Source: Psettodes erumei (taxonomy: Eukaryota; Chordata; Actinopteri; Pleuronectiformes; Psettodidae). Taken from it: a stretch of DNA of 64,000 nucleotides. Below the pieces are notes generated by a model that made no database searches, was not told where the DNA came from, and saw only the letters and a program-made list of their open reading frames with translations. The stretch lies in NCBI GenBank assembly GCA_016785225.1, contig JAFBJZ010000836.1:124001-188000 (forward strand), in the 5' to 3' direction. The position numbers and the translations under genes are program-made. This document shows, piece by piece, positions 1-12,800 of this stretch. Within the stretch, counting starts at the first letter, position 1. Each line of letters begins with the position of its first letter.

Positions 1-143
1 AGAGCAGCTAGAATTTTTTTTCATTTGTAAATGTCCTATTAGCAGTTTTTTTGGCATCTATATTCTTTTGTCTGTCCACACAACCTAACCTCATTATCAT
101 TTCGTCCCCTTCTCTGTCTCTGTTTCTCCGTCTTTCCTCACAG
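1..143 (+). other. ube2ql1: ube2ql1 intron, 3' end
   Basis: AT-rich and pyrimidine-rich sequence leads into the acceptor at 142-143. A C/T-rich polypyrimidine tract covers about 105-141. No coding signal is visible. Confidence 0.8.
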
Positions 144-275
144 GGACGTATATGTAGGAAAGCAGGGAAGTCCAAGAAAGCGTTCAGCCGTAAGGAAGCC
201 GAAGCCACCTTCAAGTCCCTGGTGAAGACCCACGAGAAGTACGGCTGGGTGTCCCCGCCCGTGTCCGACGGCTGA
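144..275 (+). CDS. ube2ql1: ube2ql1 last coding exon (ubiquitin-conjugating enzyme E2 Q-like 1, C-terminus)
   Basis: This is the terminal exon of a UBE2Q-family E2-like protein. Seen: a pyrimidine-rich tract and CAG acceptor end at 143, then 43 codons run to TGA at 273-275. The protein ends in KTHEKYGWVSPPVSDG, the tail I know from vertebrate UBE2QL1; UBE2Q1 and UBE2Q2 end in a related HEKNGWYTPP-type tail. Known: UBE2Q proteins have a UBC fold and accept ubiquitin on a catalytic cysteine, which lies in the upstream exon outside this window. The residues here form the C-terminal helix, rich in Lys and Arg at its start. The exon opens in phase 0. The neighbour to the right is nsun2, as in human 5p15.31, which supports the call. 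The gene is partial only because the window begins in its intron. Confidence 0.93.
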   Translation, partial: GRICRKAGKSKKAFSRKEAEATFKSLVKTHEKYGWVSPPVSDG

Positions 276-595
276 GTGCTCGGCTGCCGACCCCCTGAGC
301 CCCCGCGCTAGCCGGACAAACCAAGCTAGCCCCGACACGCAAAACGACACACCACGCTAACTCAACAATCTCTCATCGTTACCTTTTGCTGTTTCACTCC
401 ACAGTTCTTTTTTGTTTCATGTGTCTGTGTTCTTATTATTTTTCATTTTTTTGTCCTCCATCTCCACCACGGTCTTGGAGAGCAGACACATCTTCATCAT
501 CAATATCCCCCCTCACCGAGAAGCGACTTTCGATACCCTCCCTCTCGCCTGTGGAGATTCTCTACCCCATTTCGGAAAGGCCTGAGAGGGCGTTG

Positions 596-622
596 TGTGT
601 GTGTGTGTGTATGTGTGTGTTT
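596..622 (+). repeat. GT dinucleotide microsatellite
   Basis: A (GT)n run with one interruption (TATG), inside the ube2ql1 3'UTR. Confidence 0.9.
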
Positions 623-1330
623 GTCACTCCATCGGACATCAGCTGGGAGTGTGTGCACGTGCATCGGAGTGTGAGATACTATTGGTGGATGTCTTTTTTT
701 TGGGTTATTGGGTTTTTTTTCCAACGCACACCCATGCACGTGCAGTCGGACAAATCGAACAGCGTGGACTTTTCCACACATGTAAAAGACTACTAAATGA
801 AGGAGTCTCAGCCTCATCCAATCCTCTCTTCTCTTTCATCCCTTGCTCCCTTCTTCTTTTTAGCAATGAACTGGCATTACTTCCCACCATCTCTTTCTGT
901 CTCTCTCTCCCTCTCTTGCTCTCTCTCTGTGACTGTCAGGTCATTTACATGTAAATGAAGCTGTTAATGTTTAATAGACAGGCAGCACACTGGCATTTAT
1001 CCTCAATCATTCACTCCTTCATTTCCCCTTTCTTTCGACTGTGCTGTTGCTCACAGTTCAATGCAACACGAAGATTGTAATTTACGTGGAGCTGTGCTCT
1101 CTTTCTCTTCCTCTGTCTCTTTCTTTAGCTCGCTTGTTCACTTTGTTTCTCTTTCTTTCTCTCTGTCTCTTGTGGCTAAATTTAGAGCTCACTGTTATGT
1201 AGATGGATATTGATTCCTAATGGTGAAAAAAAAATCACATGTTGCTTTATGCAGAGACTATGTATGATTAATAGAATGACAGTTATTCACCTCTCTTTTT
1301 TTCTCTCTCTACTCTTGTGTTATCATGAGT

Positions 1331-1356
1331 GAGTGTGTGTGTGTGTGTGTGTGTGT
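1331..1356 (+). repeat. GT dinucleotide microsatellite
   Basis: Uninterrupted (GT)n in the ube2ql1 3'UTR. Confidence 0.9.
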
Positions 1357-1426
1357 AGGAGAGGAGGAAGACTGTAATTCCCATGATTTAGATACCAGAT
1401 GGTACAGCTGAAGGCCAGGCCTAAAT

Positions 1427-1464
<38 letters not shown>
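1427..1464 (+). repeat. GT dinucleotide microsatellite
   Basis: (GT)n with one TTT interruption near the start, in the ube2ql1 3'UTR. Confidence 0.9.
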
Positions 1465-1468
<4 letters not shown>

Positions 1469-1733
1469 GTTTGTGAGCAAGGGAGAAAACCCTTTAAACA
1501 GAGAAAATTATGATTTACTGTGAATGACACTAAAGGCCTAAAGAGAGTGCTGGTTTTTTTTGTTAATTTTTTTGCTAAATTATTGTCGCTGTCTTGTCCC
1601 ACTGTCTTTGTCAGCGCTTGATTATTACTACTGTAAAGACGTGCGTGGGTGTGAGTGAATATTTACATGCACATAGCCTCGTCTCTGATCCATGTGAAGA
1701 GCTAAAGGTCAGCAGACAACACGTGTGTTCACC

Positions 1734-1741
<8 letters not shown>

Positions 1742-1781
<40 letters not shown>
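1742..1781 (+). repeat. CA dinucleotide microsatellite
   Basis: (CA)n of about 20 units, preceded by CCCA units. It has opposite strand polarity to the GT runs 280-410 nt upstream in the same transcript, so an intramolecular CA:GU duplex is possible. Confidence 0.92.
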
Positions 1782-1783
<2 letters not shown>

Positions 1784-3633
1784 CGTTGCATCCACCTGCA
1801 GCGGTAACACCTAGAAATGAAGACAGACAGGAGTTGGAGCGCTGCCGTGGATGGAGTGCTGCTTTAATTGAGAGTACGCTCCACAGCCCACCTGATTGAT
1901 GTCTGCTGAAAGAGCAGCAATAGGGAGAGGAGGAGAAGAAGCAAAGAGGGAGAGGAGGGAGTTGGGAGCTTTGATCACTACTGGCTGCTTCTCGGAAATG
2001 TCAGGCGGCTCGCGAAACGGCCAAAGACAGGTATTATATGCGCTACCTGCTGTGATTGCTTAAGAGACACACAGTTCCACTGAGTTCCAACCTATAAAAG
2101 GACTTTATAAATATCTAATATTAACTCTTGGGCTGTGGCAACGTCAGTCTCAATCAATCGGGCACCTTGCTAGTCACAGACTATCTGTTTGTCCAGTCCA
2201 GTGGGGTCCTCGTGTTATGGTTTTGCTGTCTGCCAGTTAAATGTCAGAGGGAAAGCTGCTAATTGGTCTGACATTTCAGCACAGCGTCATTAGAGAAGAG
2301 CAGCGAGAGCAGAAGGATGGAGGATGTCAAACCTCCTGCTCGGCACTGACATTTTGTCACTGTTCCTTTTTGTGGGGGGAGGCTGGGAGCAGATAAGGCA
2401 GAAAGTGGGTTAGGTGAGGGAAGACAGGGGTGTAGGAGCAGCTCGGTGATAGTCAGCTCTCAGCAGGCCCAGCCGTCATCCTGGAGCAGGATGTTTAGCC
2501 AAGCCGTGCTGCCAGCAACCCCCCACCCCCATCTTGTGTTGCGTTTGTGGTCGATAACAAATGTCCGTCTGTGTGAGTGAGTGCATGTGTGAGCAAATAT
2601 GCCCATCATGAAAAAAAAAGAAAAAAAAAACAACGAAACACCATCTGGTATGTGATCATGTACGAAAGCGTGTTAGTCATTTTCAGGGTCGATTGTATAG
2701 TGATCTCTTGGCTTGTCAGCAGAGAAAACTGTAAACTGAATTATTATTAAGACAAAATATCTCAAAAGCTCAGTGTTTGCTGGTTTCAAGAGAATAATTT
2801 TGTGATATAGTTTAGATTGGTAGTTTGCAGACACTAACTGGGTGAACTGATTATGTTGTATTATATCTGCATGTGATATGTGATTAGTAGCTAGCTACTG
2901 TATATCTTTTTTCAAGAAAAGCAAGAAAAAATATGGGGAAAAAAACAAAAATGCAAATGCTTTTCTTTTCTTGGTCTTTTTTTTTTCTTTTTTGGATTCT
3001 GTACTGTATGTATTTTTTTTTCTTTCTAAGCGTCCTAAAAATGTCACATTGTGTTATATGAATGTTTGTGTTTTAATTTATTTGTGGTTTGCCAAAATGA
3101 AGATTTGAAGCATGTTGCAGGTATTGTCACAAGAAAACAAGAAGAAAAAAAACCTTACTAAGAATGATAGCCTATGTATTTGTGTGATGGGGAAGGTGTG
3201 TTTATTTAGGGATGGGGTGTCAGGGAATTAAGAAGGACAAAAGGTTACAAAGCCTCAAAATGATAAAAGGAGTAGTTCCTTCACTGGGAGCACATCAAAG
3301 TGGAATCAATAAAATTCCTAGCTTCCTTGAATATGTACCAGCCCCCTCCATGATGTCACTACTGTCTCTTCCCCATTGGTCCTGCTCTAGACAGTGATTT
3401 GGCTTCTGGGTAATGCAGTCAACATGACGATCTGGACTCAAGTTCCCCCCAGTCACAGATCTAGGATCAGCATGACCTCCCTGTGCTTCAAATCTAACTC
3501 ATAAAGGGAATCTGACCTGTGATCAGTAACTCTGGGCAACTTTGTCCCACTCCTGACTTGAGTGTTTGGTCTAGACCGAGGTCTTACAAGTTCAAAAGGT
3601 GAAAGGTCGTTGCAAGACCAAACAGGAATGTGC

Positions 3634-3639
3634 AATAAA
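3634..3639 (+). terminator. ube2ql1 distal poly(A) signal
   Basis: AATAAA is followed 22-45 nt later by a GT-rich stretch (about 3661-3684), the usual layout of a vertebrate cleavage site. Cleavage is expected near 3655. An alternative AATAAA lies at 3308-3313. Confidence 0.7.
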
Positions 3640-3936
3640 AGTTACAGCTTATTCAAACTCTGCTGATTTGGTGGTTTTGTGTCCTATAATGAGCTAACGT
3701 CACATCTGGGACGCTTCTGAGCCTCCTTATTACGCATGCATACATTTTAATGACCCACTTAAGGCTGCTGTGTCATCTGCCTTGGCCCCTGCATTGTCCT
3801 ACTTTGATTTACTGCAGTCAGTAATAATGTTTGTAACATCCTCAGCAAGGACAGACTGTAATCATCCGTCCCCTGCTCTTGTGCTTTTATCAAACTGCCT
3901 CCAGCCCGATGGAAACAGTGTGTTCCTGGTTTGTGG

Positions 3937-3955
3937 GTGTGTGTGTGTGTGTGTG
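3937..3955 (+). repeat. GT dinucleotide microsatellite
   Basis: A short (GT)n run in intergenic DNA, ending in TGCGCAC. Confidence 0.85.
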
Positions 3956-6900
3956 CGCACAGAGAGTGGTCACCCTAATCTGACATGGGTGCCTGCAAGT
4001 GGATGTGTTAAACAGAGTCTGTGCACGGGTCATGGAGAGAGATTAACGATGGATTCTGGCTGAACACAACATTCAATGCTAGTCTTGCACATGCAGTTTT
4101 CAGTTTGATATAGTAATGGAGTCGAGCAGGCAAGGACACCAAGGAGACAGATGAAGTCTGTGACAGTTGTGCGGTCGCACTTTGCAGTGATGGCTAACCC
4201 ACTTTGTGGTGTTTTACTCTTGCTTTTACTTTTAGACAATTTGTGTAGAAAATATGGGTAAACCAGGGTTTGATTACAACCACTGTGACAGTGTCACAGT
4301 GACTAAACAAGTTCAATTTTATTGGAAGTACCTGGACTGATTTCACTCCAGTAACAAAGTGTGGTCATGAAGGCATTTTGACATGTCCGAGCAGAAAAAA
4401 AACATGGTCATACATGATAAAATGAATGATGGCTGAATTCCATTTAGCTGCTACAAACTCTGCCTCCCAGCGCTTGTAAACCTCATCAACAGGCATGCAA
4501 ACTGTGAAACCGATACGTTGAGGTTCTACCAGCGGCAAAGCAGGGTTATGAAAACTGACATGGATAAACACCCTTCTTGTCAGTCTTTGTCAGCATCTGT
4601 TCAGCAGGTGTTTCACAATACTCATATCTGCTGAACTGTGCAAATTCTCAAAAACTAAATGAACACCCATCCACCCGCCCTCACACACCCACGCATATTG
4701 CTATCATCACTGCTGACATATCCCAATTAATTGATCCCTGAGCACTCTTGTTTTTGTCTAGTTGATATTTCCCCGCTGCTCATTAGGGCAGGAGAGAGAC
4801 CAAGTCGTGTATGGATCAGAGAGCGCACGCAAGATAATAATGACACCATGCTTAATACTCTGAGGACACCGGGGCAAGCAACAACGCTTAATTTTCTGAT
4901 TAGTTAACACACTAAGCATACAAAACAGCAGATTCGGAGAGTGTGGGTGGATGCGTTTTTGTGCACTCCTGCCTGAGTGGAAGCAAATGACGAAAACACT
5001 CATTATTCAAATGTGAGACGACGAGAATCAATCCCCTGAAGGTTACCTTGACACAACAAACAAAGCAACCTCAACAAATCGCAGAGACAGTGGAAAAGAA
5101 ACACAGGAGGCAAAGTGAGACAAGAGAGGAAGCAAACTAAAAGGAACGTCCCCCATCCCCCAGCCCCCCAGCAGGAGCCTGTTTATGTGATTTGTAAAAG
5201 AAACACACAGCGTGATGAAATAGCACCATGAAAGTCTGAGCGATGCAACCACATGGCAGCTGTTTTCCTGGTAGGAATGAGATTTTAATGGGGGCGAGGA
5301 GGGTGTTTTATACACCTAGTGTCATACCTGGAGTATTGTTTTATTCAGGATTATGGATGTAGTGGAGGGTAAAATCTCCTAAACGCAGCCTTACCTTAGT
5401 TGTGCCTGTGAAAGAGCTTAGCTCCCTTTTCAGAGTGAACATAAATCTTCACGATAAAGTCCCAGGACACCTCACTGCAGCGAGTAGCACACCAGAGTGT
5501 GTTAGATAAGAATGGGGTTATTTTTTTACGTGGAAAAGGTTTAAATATTTTTTTTCCATCCTCCAGCCTGCAGTGGAGTTCTGTTAAGGGTGGAGGCTGT
5601 TAACACACCTTTTTATTCACCAGTCATTATGTGATAATCTGTCAGTGATTATTATTTAAGGAATACTTAAACAGTTTTTGATAAAAACAAATGCAACTAC
5701 TATACAACTACCAGTACTTCAACTGTTAGTCATCTTATTTTATGATTACAAGAAAGTGGATAAATGGATACCAACATGTCCATGCTGTCCTTTAATTGTC
5801 AGTTAAAGTGACCCTATGTGCATGCATGTGTTTCTGAACAGTGGCTACTGGGATCACAATTAGCATTTCCAAGGTAATGACATTAGCATGTAGCATGAGT
5901 GAAAAGGCCTCATGCCTAAAGTTAAAGTTAGCCACCATAAGGTGCCAGCTCATACAAGGCCAAGTATCTACATGTAAGCATAGTTTTTTTAAATGAAGCT
6001 ACCGTAAGGGCGTGTTGTGCATTCTTTTAAAATCATAATTGTCTCACTTTAAACGTTGAGTGTATAATTGACGAGTGCAACACAAGTGGTTACTATCCTG
6101 GGCTCACTCAGCAGGACACAGCAGACGTAGGTTTCAGTTTATGCTTACTCTTTTTAATCTCTTACCTAGGCTACACGCACTCTAAACAGAAACAACGCTC
6201 CATTATGCTGGGACCCGCAGTGCTTTCTTAAATAATTCAGTGAACACAAGAACTCCTGCTCTGACATTGTCTGTCCCCTCAGTCAGTGCGTGCAGCCTCT
6301 GCTCAGTCCGGCCGCTCCTGCAGGTGAACGGAGACCTCAATTAGTCACCTCACTTCAGCTGTGACAATCAACTCACCTGGTGCCGCTGCCCCCGCTGAGC
6401 CAGCGCTGCACCGCCTCTCTCTCCTACAGCTGACTGGCCAAACCACGGCCACCTCCACAGCCAGAGCACAGAGAAAAATGCCTTTTTGCCAAATTGCTCA
6501 TTTTGGCTGATGCACAGTCCAAAACAGAAGCATCAGATTTACCATGGTCTGATGATGATATTGTGCGGAGAATAGACAAATACTCAAATTTTGGAAGGTG
6601 GGACCTTATTTTGTTTCCAAGACTGTCAAAACAAACCAAAAAAAGATGGCAATAGCTGGAGATGGCAGATCCCAGAACATTCATTACTATCCTGTTCTTT
6701 CAGAAGACAACAACAAATCGCCTATTTGGTATCTTAGCTTTGAGGATTGATTATAATCGATTAGCAAAGTGATTGCTGACTAATTTTCTGTCAGTTAACT
6801 AATCAGCGAAAGTGACTTTCAATAAAACAAGTGCAGGCATTAAATAAAGAAGTATTTCAATAGATAAAAAGGGATGAAACAAGACAGAGATATAAGACAG

Positions 6901-8635
6901 CCTGAAGAGAATGGGTTGACCTTCTCCTCTCTGAATTCTATTAGCTTCATTAGATGAGATGTGATTTGTGAGTCTCCCATTTCCCCTGCTCCGTCTTCAC
7001 TGACACACAATGCTGCTGAGGAGATTTCCCAGAATGTCTCGATATGAGATCAACCGTGTCGGGAGTTGGCCAGAGGACGCTTGCTGCTTGCAGAACACAC
7101 AAACCCACGCAGGCACACACACGGATCGAACTGTCTCACACGCACACACAGAAACACTTGCTGTTCAATTGATGACAGAGTTAATGTCAAGAGGATCATT
7201 GGAGGCAGAAAGGGTTCTTAAAGGGGTCAGAGAAGAAAGTCCAGTCGGGCAAAAATCTCTGGAGAGAAGCCATCAGAAAGCCTACACTGAATTATAGATT
7301 CCCACCTCCTATCCATTCATAAGTCAATCCATGATGTATGTAGCTATCTTTCAAAATGCATGAAATACTGGAGGTGCTCGTGCATCGATGATGTATGGCT
7401 CACACATTATATATTGTCTGGTAATCATCCTGATTCCCACAGGATAAAATAATGTACAATGATGTTGTCAGGGAAAGGTGTATGTTGGAGAAGGGGCTAA
7501 AGGATGCTCCCCTCCAAAGCAGGATAGGGAATAATATGAAATACCTTGTGCACGAGTGATGCCAGAGCGCCAGCGTAGGATGAGCTGAAGCTTCAGTGTG
7601 CAGAACGAGGGAAACCAAAGATGTGATCTCACTCTATACAGGCTGCATGCATTATGCATCCGTGCCCAGTACACTGGTGTCTCACTTGGAAATATGGTTT
7701 TAAATAATGAATTTGTTTTCCTTGCTGATATACACAGATGTATGGATAAGATGGACTGTGTGTGTGTTGATTTGCACATAGATCATGCATGCAGTGTGTA
7801 TGTATGTGTATATGTGTGTGAATAAATGGTGCCATCAAATATTGATTTTGTTCTCTGAGCAAACATCTGCCAGATGAATTAAAGGAGGACACTTCAGGCG
7901 GTTTGAAGAATGGAGGCTGTTTTCAGAAATTACAGCCTAATGCCTCTTTTTTTCACACCAAAATTAACGTGCATTTGCATTTTTTTTTAAATGCTGCTAA
8001 AAAATGATTGCCTTTCACATTTCCATTAAAAGGGAAAAGGGACAAAAATTAGCGTGTCCATCAGGATGCTAAGCTTACATCACAGCCAATTGGAGCTGGA
8101 GCTCAAATTTCCTTTGATTACTACTGCAGAGCAAGAATGTACCCACTGAAGACATAGGCTAGATGTCAATGTGGGGGTTTGCTCAGTTTGAAAGGGGCTC
8201 AAGTGTAACTTTATCGGTATCAGTATCCTCCTGTAGAACATAATGGCCAAGATGTTAAAACTAACAATAGAGGTACATTCAGGTACTCTACAGGAACACT
8301 TTTCTTCAAGAAACCATCAGATCTGTAAGTGCAACGTGTTCTTCTACTTTCACAACATAACTTTTAATAATGAAAGAGACACTTTGTCTTGCTACGATAA
8401 GACTGGAGACGTAATCGCTCCAGGATCTCGTTTCATCTGAGACTGTGGTTTCCCAGACTACACAGCCAGACACAAGTGTAGGAGACAGCTGAGGTCAATG
8501 TCAATACAAACTGATTCATGCAATCATGTCAGAGTATTAAAATGACATTAGAGGAGTTCTTAAGATTCTTTGACCCGACATCAGAAAGCTATTCTGGTCC
8601 TCAGACATTTTTGTAATATATTTTTAGTGGCTGTG

Positions 8636-8850
8636 GATGTTCGCTTTTATTACCTGTGCCAAGGGGATTATGTTTTCACCCTTGTTCGTCACCAGGATTA
8701 TGCAAAAACTCTTGAATGGAGTTCCATATAACCCAGTGGGGGATGAACCCATTATAAATGGGTACAGGTCAAGATAAAGGGGTGGATCCAGGATTGTTTT
8801 AAAAATCTCTTTCTCTAACAGTGCAAGATAGGGCATTTTTCTTTACGTCT
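8636..8850. repeat. dispersed repeat copy (teleost CAAAAACT-type element)
   Basis: The segment holds GGATTATGCAAAAACT, then a GGTGGATCCAGGATT core after a purine-rich spacer. From memory this is a repeat with many copies in fish genomes (a cgCAAAAACTactggatgGAt-type module followed by GGGGCGGATCCAGGA). A second diverged copy of the first half is near 51170-51300. Family and boundaries are uncertain. Confidence 0.5.
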
Positions 8851-9847
8851 TGGCAGAAGTATGTTCTCTGCTGAATGCCACTCTTGTTTTCAGGCTATAT
8901 TTATTTAAAATATTTGCCGAAGGATATAGAATGTCCATGTTTTCAATGTTCCTCACACATTTCGCCTCGCAGCAAATATTTTGAAAGTGTGATCTTTAAT
9001 GGGAAGCCTCTTTTTGATCCCTGTTGAAGCACAAGAACCACCACACCATTTGTCCATGTGAACCCTGAGTATGTCTTTCAAGGTTTGTTTGGAGAGGTTG
9101 TCTGCTGACCTTTGTAAGCTCGCAGTTGCTCTTTCTTTGATGAAACATTCCAAAATGTCACTGCGTGGACAGCTTCTCCATTTCTGTTAAAGGTCCCGAA
9201 ATAAGAGGTGGAAAGGCATATACTTGTATTTCATTTTTGCTTCTCACAAAATTATAGTCCATACTACAATGAAATTTATTTGATATTTTATTGACAAGAT
9301 GCTTTGAGATGGACAACTTTCATCACAGATTCACAGCAGTTTGTGACAGGAAGTCACACCGTATCATTGTGTGTGTACTGATATATTTATTCAGTTCTAA
9401 GAAGTAAACCACGGCCCGCTGATTATAGTTTACATTGTCAATCAGCTCCATCACTAATTATGAGGAGGGCGGAATTGCTTACCCTGCTTTTCTTAAAAAC
9501 ACTATCAGTCCAAATTGCAATCCATTTTCTGTGAGGCTTGTAAGATGGATATTTCCCATGTGTCTGAGCCCTGACAAGTGAGGAATGATCCCTTTTGTCC
9601 ACTGAAAGTCCCTAATTGTCCAGAAGATGGACAGGACAGCTGCCTACAGCGGCACTCATCTTTCGTTCTTTTGGCCTTTGGCAATGTTTTATCCTCGCAA
9701 CTGTAGCTTCTTGGTAAAATCAGGACATAAGGGGCTGTAGCAGCAAGATGTAGAGTATTAAACCTGGCAGATAGATATAGATTCCTGGAAAGAGAAACTA
9801 AAGCGAAATCAGCCCTGTCTCTCTTTGTCCATCACTCTGTTTGAGCA

Positions 9848-9870
9848 TGTGTGTGTGTGTGTGTGTGTGT
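9848..9870 (+). repeat. GT dinucleotide microsatellite
   Basis: An uninterrupted TG run in intergenic DNA. Confidence 0.88.
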
Positions 9871-12800
9871 TAAATACAGAGTGTACAGCTCTGTACGATG
9901 CTCTGTCAAACTGCAATGAGCTCTTATGTAAGCTCTGGCAGTGGGGTGGAGGCTACAGGCAGCTTTGGCAGCAACTTCCTCTCCCTGCCTCTATCTCTCT
10001 CTGTGTAGCATCTTTGCCATTCTTAGCAGACTGGGGCTCACTATAAATATTTTATATGGCACAGTGCATGTGGGAAAAATGTATTTTTAGACTCTCGTGG
10101 TGCTTTCATGGAAGCCAGCTCTCTCTGAAGCCAGACAGTTTTTTGGTGTGGATTAATCCGACTCTCCTTGTGTGCGCGCAAGCATCAGGGTCGGCCCTGA
10201 TTAATTCAATCAATTCTGACTGCTGTCCACTGGCAACAGTTACAGCATTGATTCTCAATGAGTTCCTTTATGGTAGGATATGCTGTGTGAGCTTTAAATT
10301 CAATAAAGAACCAGTTTTAAGGACCTGTGTCTCAGTGTATGAGAAATTTTACACAAGGTGATCCCTCTCTCCCAAAGGACAATTAGAAAGACAGAGACAC
10401 TGATAGCACAAGATGGGGGCTGCAAGGGAAAGTCACAGAATGGGAAGAGAGAAAAGGCCTGTGCAAACGGCGGTGGTGAACGTTAAAATGCAAAGCACAC
10501 CCTTCCCCCGGCCACTAAGACATGCATGCATGAACATGAGCAGCAGACAGTGGTCACACACTCACAGCTGCGGCGTTGCAAGCGACTGAGCATGCAGCCG
10601 TTTGCATGCACTTTGACATAAAAGAGAAACAGAAAGCAAGAGACACGCATTGGTAGATCAGGCATTAGACATAATGGACATTTTCAGTATGGAAACAAAA
10701 AAGATCCAATGTGGTTATCCTTCTCTGTTGGCTGCTGTATTTATGAACAATGCTCCAGGTAACTGGGTCGATTACACACACACAAACACATAGGGTGCCC
10801 TCAATCTAACCTTGATCAATTCTCAGGAGGGACATGATTGTATATGCAAAATACAACAGAACATCAAGCAGTTTATTGAGTTGCCATCTTCATAAGCTCT
10901 CCGGAAAGATGCTGAATATAAATCAGATTCATTAAAAGCTACTGTGTAGGCAGGCTCGATATGTACTTAATAATTGAACTGCAGAACACCCGTCCAAAAC
11001 AAGCTTTCACGGGGCAAAATGACGAGAAAGTGTAACGGAGTAACAAATGCTATGGCAACAACCTTGACGGATGTTTTTTTTTTCCACAGGAGGATTTCAC
11101 TGCATTATCTCTCCTCCATGTCTACTTTCTCCCCCTAATTCATTTCTCTCCTCCTGCCTCTCCTTGCCCTCCTTTCCTCGTCGTCTTCCTGACAGGAGCA
11201 CAGCAGCCATCCTGACTGCTAATGAGGGACAGGGATTTTGCTGTGTGTGACAGCGTCTGAGGGAGAAAGACACAGAGAGAGTGTCTTTGTTTGTGTGTGC
11301 CTGCCTGGGTTGGGATTTGGAAGAGGGTAAGGCCAGGAGCAGAAAGAGAAAGAGCGCAAAAGATAAAGGGAGATGTGCTCTCCAGCTCTCTTCCCTCGAA
11401 CTGTTTCCTCTTTGTTACTAGGCAACACCTGCAGGCATGCACTAAATAAAGCCTTGTACCCACTATTCCCCCCCACCACCACCACCAACAGCCCCACCCC
11501 TCAGTCTCTAACTCCAACTCTCACTCTCTGCCTCTGTCCTCATCAACCTCATCCATCTCTCCTTCCCTCATTAATCCCTCAAACTCTCCAGAAACCTCAC
11601 CCTTCGCCCCATCATCCCAGCATCCATTACTTTCCCCTCACACATCCTGTTATTTCTTGTGTCATTCTCATCCTCCTCTGTGATCCTGTCCACACACCAG
11701 AACAGAGGGATTTCTTCTTGCTGGGGGTCTTGGTTTGACACTGAACAGGAACAGGACAGTGCTCCTTGGTTTGAAAAAAAAAAAAGTTAGGAACGTGGTT
11801 AGCAAGGGAAATCAGACTACAGCTTCCAGTGTTGTGTTCAAGAACTTCCCTTTCTGTTCTGGAAAATAGAGACACTTTCTCCTGCTGTAGGTGTTGAGTT
11901 GTTGAGTCCAACTCAACACCAGTAGCATACATCAACCAACAACATCCACATACATTTTGCAAACAAATTACAAATCTAGTGTAGAGAAGCCACAAACTAG
12001 AATTTGATAATAATATATGATTAAGGTCACTAGTAGATAAATGTGAAGTAAAATCAGCTGGATTGGGTTGCACCAGTTGCACAATCCAATAGCAAAGCTG
12101 TAAAGTGTGGGAAAAAGGTCTCTGACATTTTGCCCCCACTGTGTATTTAACTAGGCTAAGTTTGAAGTTAAGAAGAACTGAAGCACAGGGCTTCTGGTCT
12201 ATAGACATTTTAGCAGGTTTTTATTCTGTTAATAACCTAAGCTTTTGAGACACGGCACTTCTACAAGGACTTAATGAAAATCCTACAGTCTCTGGCCGCA
12301 TAAGCACATTTAGATTGCCTCTGGGAAGCTATAGAAGTAAGAAGTAAGTGCTTCAAGGCACTTTTAAAGCAAAAGGAATAAAATGCTTTAGGATTTTGAA
12401 TGGTCAATACAAAAGAAAGATAAACGTGCTCTGCATGGAGAACCAAACTATGAAAAGAATGTGAACAGCTTTTTTTGGAAAAAGCGTCAACAAATTATTC
12501 TTTTGTATTTTGTGTAGGCTCTCTGTTTTATTTCAGTGTTGCTTTTCATTATTATTTTGCATGCAAAGTGCCTCCACAGACGCTAAGAGAACCACTCTCC
12601 ATCCTTCCCGGGTTGAGTAACCGTTCTGTTAGGACAGCTGCTGTATGGAGTATTTCATGCATTCTTAAATGGATCTGCAGAGGTAAAAGCCTCCAGAGCA
12701 GTAGAGTCTAGAAAAGTTGAGTGCTATGAACTGTGTGTGTTCAGAAAAAGCGGTCTGAATTGACACTGCCTCCAATTAAATTTGGGAAATCAAGTGGGCA

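Larger units (their letters stand above)
276..3660 (+). other. ube2ql1: ube2ql1 3'UTR (about 3.4 kb)
   Basis: No acceptor with a following coding frame is seen after the stop codon. The first strong poly(A) signal with a GT-rich downstream element is at 3634-3639, so I read this stretch as one long 3'UTR. It contains GT runs at about 596-622, 1331-1356 and 1427-1464, a CA run at 1742-1781, a perfect 18-bp palindrome at 941-958, and a weaker AATAAA at 3308-3313. The 3' boundary is inferred. An unseen downstream exon cannot be fully excluded, but the protein is complete at 275. Confidence 0.65.

Noticed and set aside
4281..4301. 9-bp stem, 3-nt loop hairpin (CACTGTGAC / GTCACAGTG)
   Set aside because: Short perfect hairpins are expected by chance in 64 kb, and no other feature lies nearby.
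11890..11920. 11-bp stem, 9-nt loop hairpin (GGTGTTGAGTT / AACTCAACACC)
   Set aside because: Too short to be a miRNA precursor, with no extended pairing on either side.
11627..12208. 193-codon open frame on the minus strand in intergenic DNA
   Set aside because: It covers low-complexity CT/GA sequence and a poly-A run, shows no family motif, and has no splice or Kozak support.
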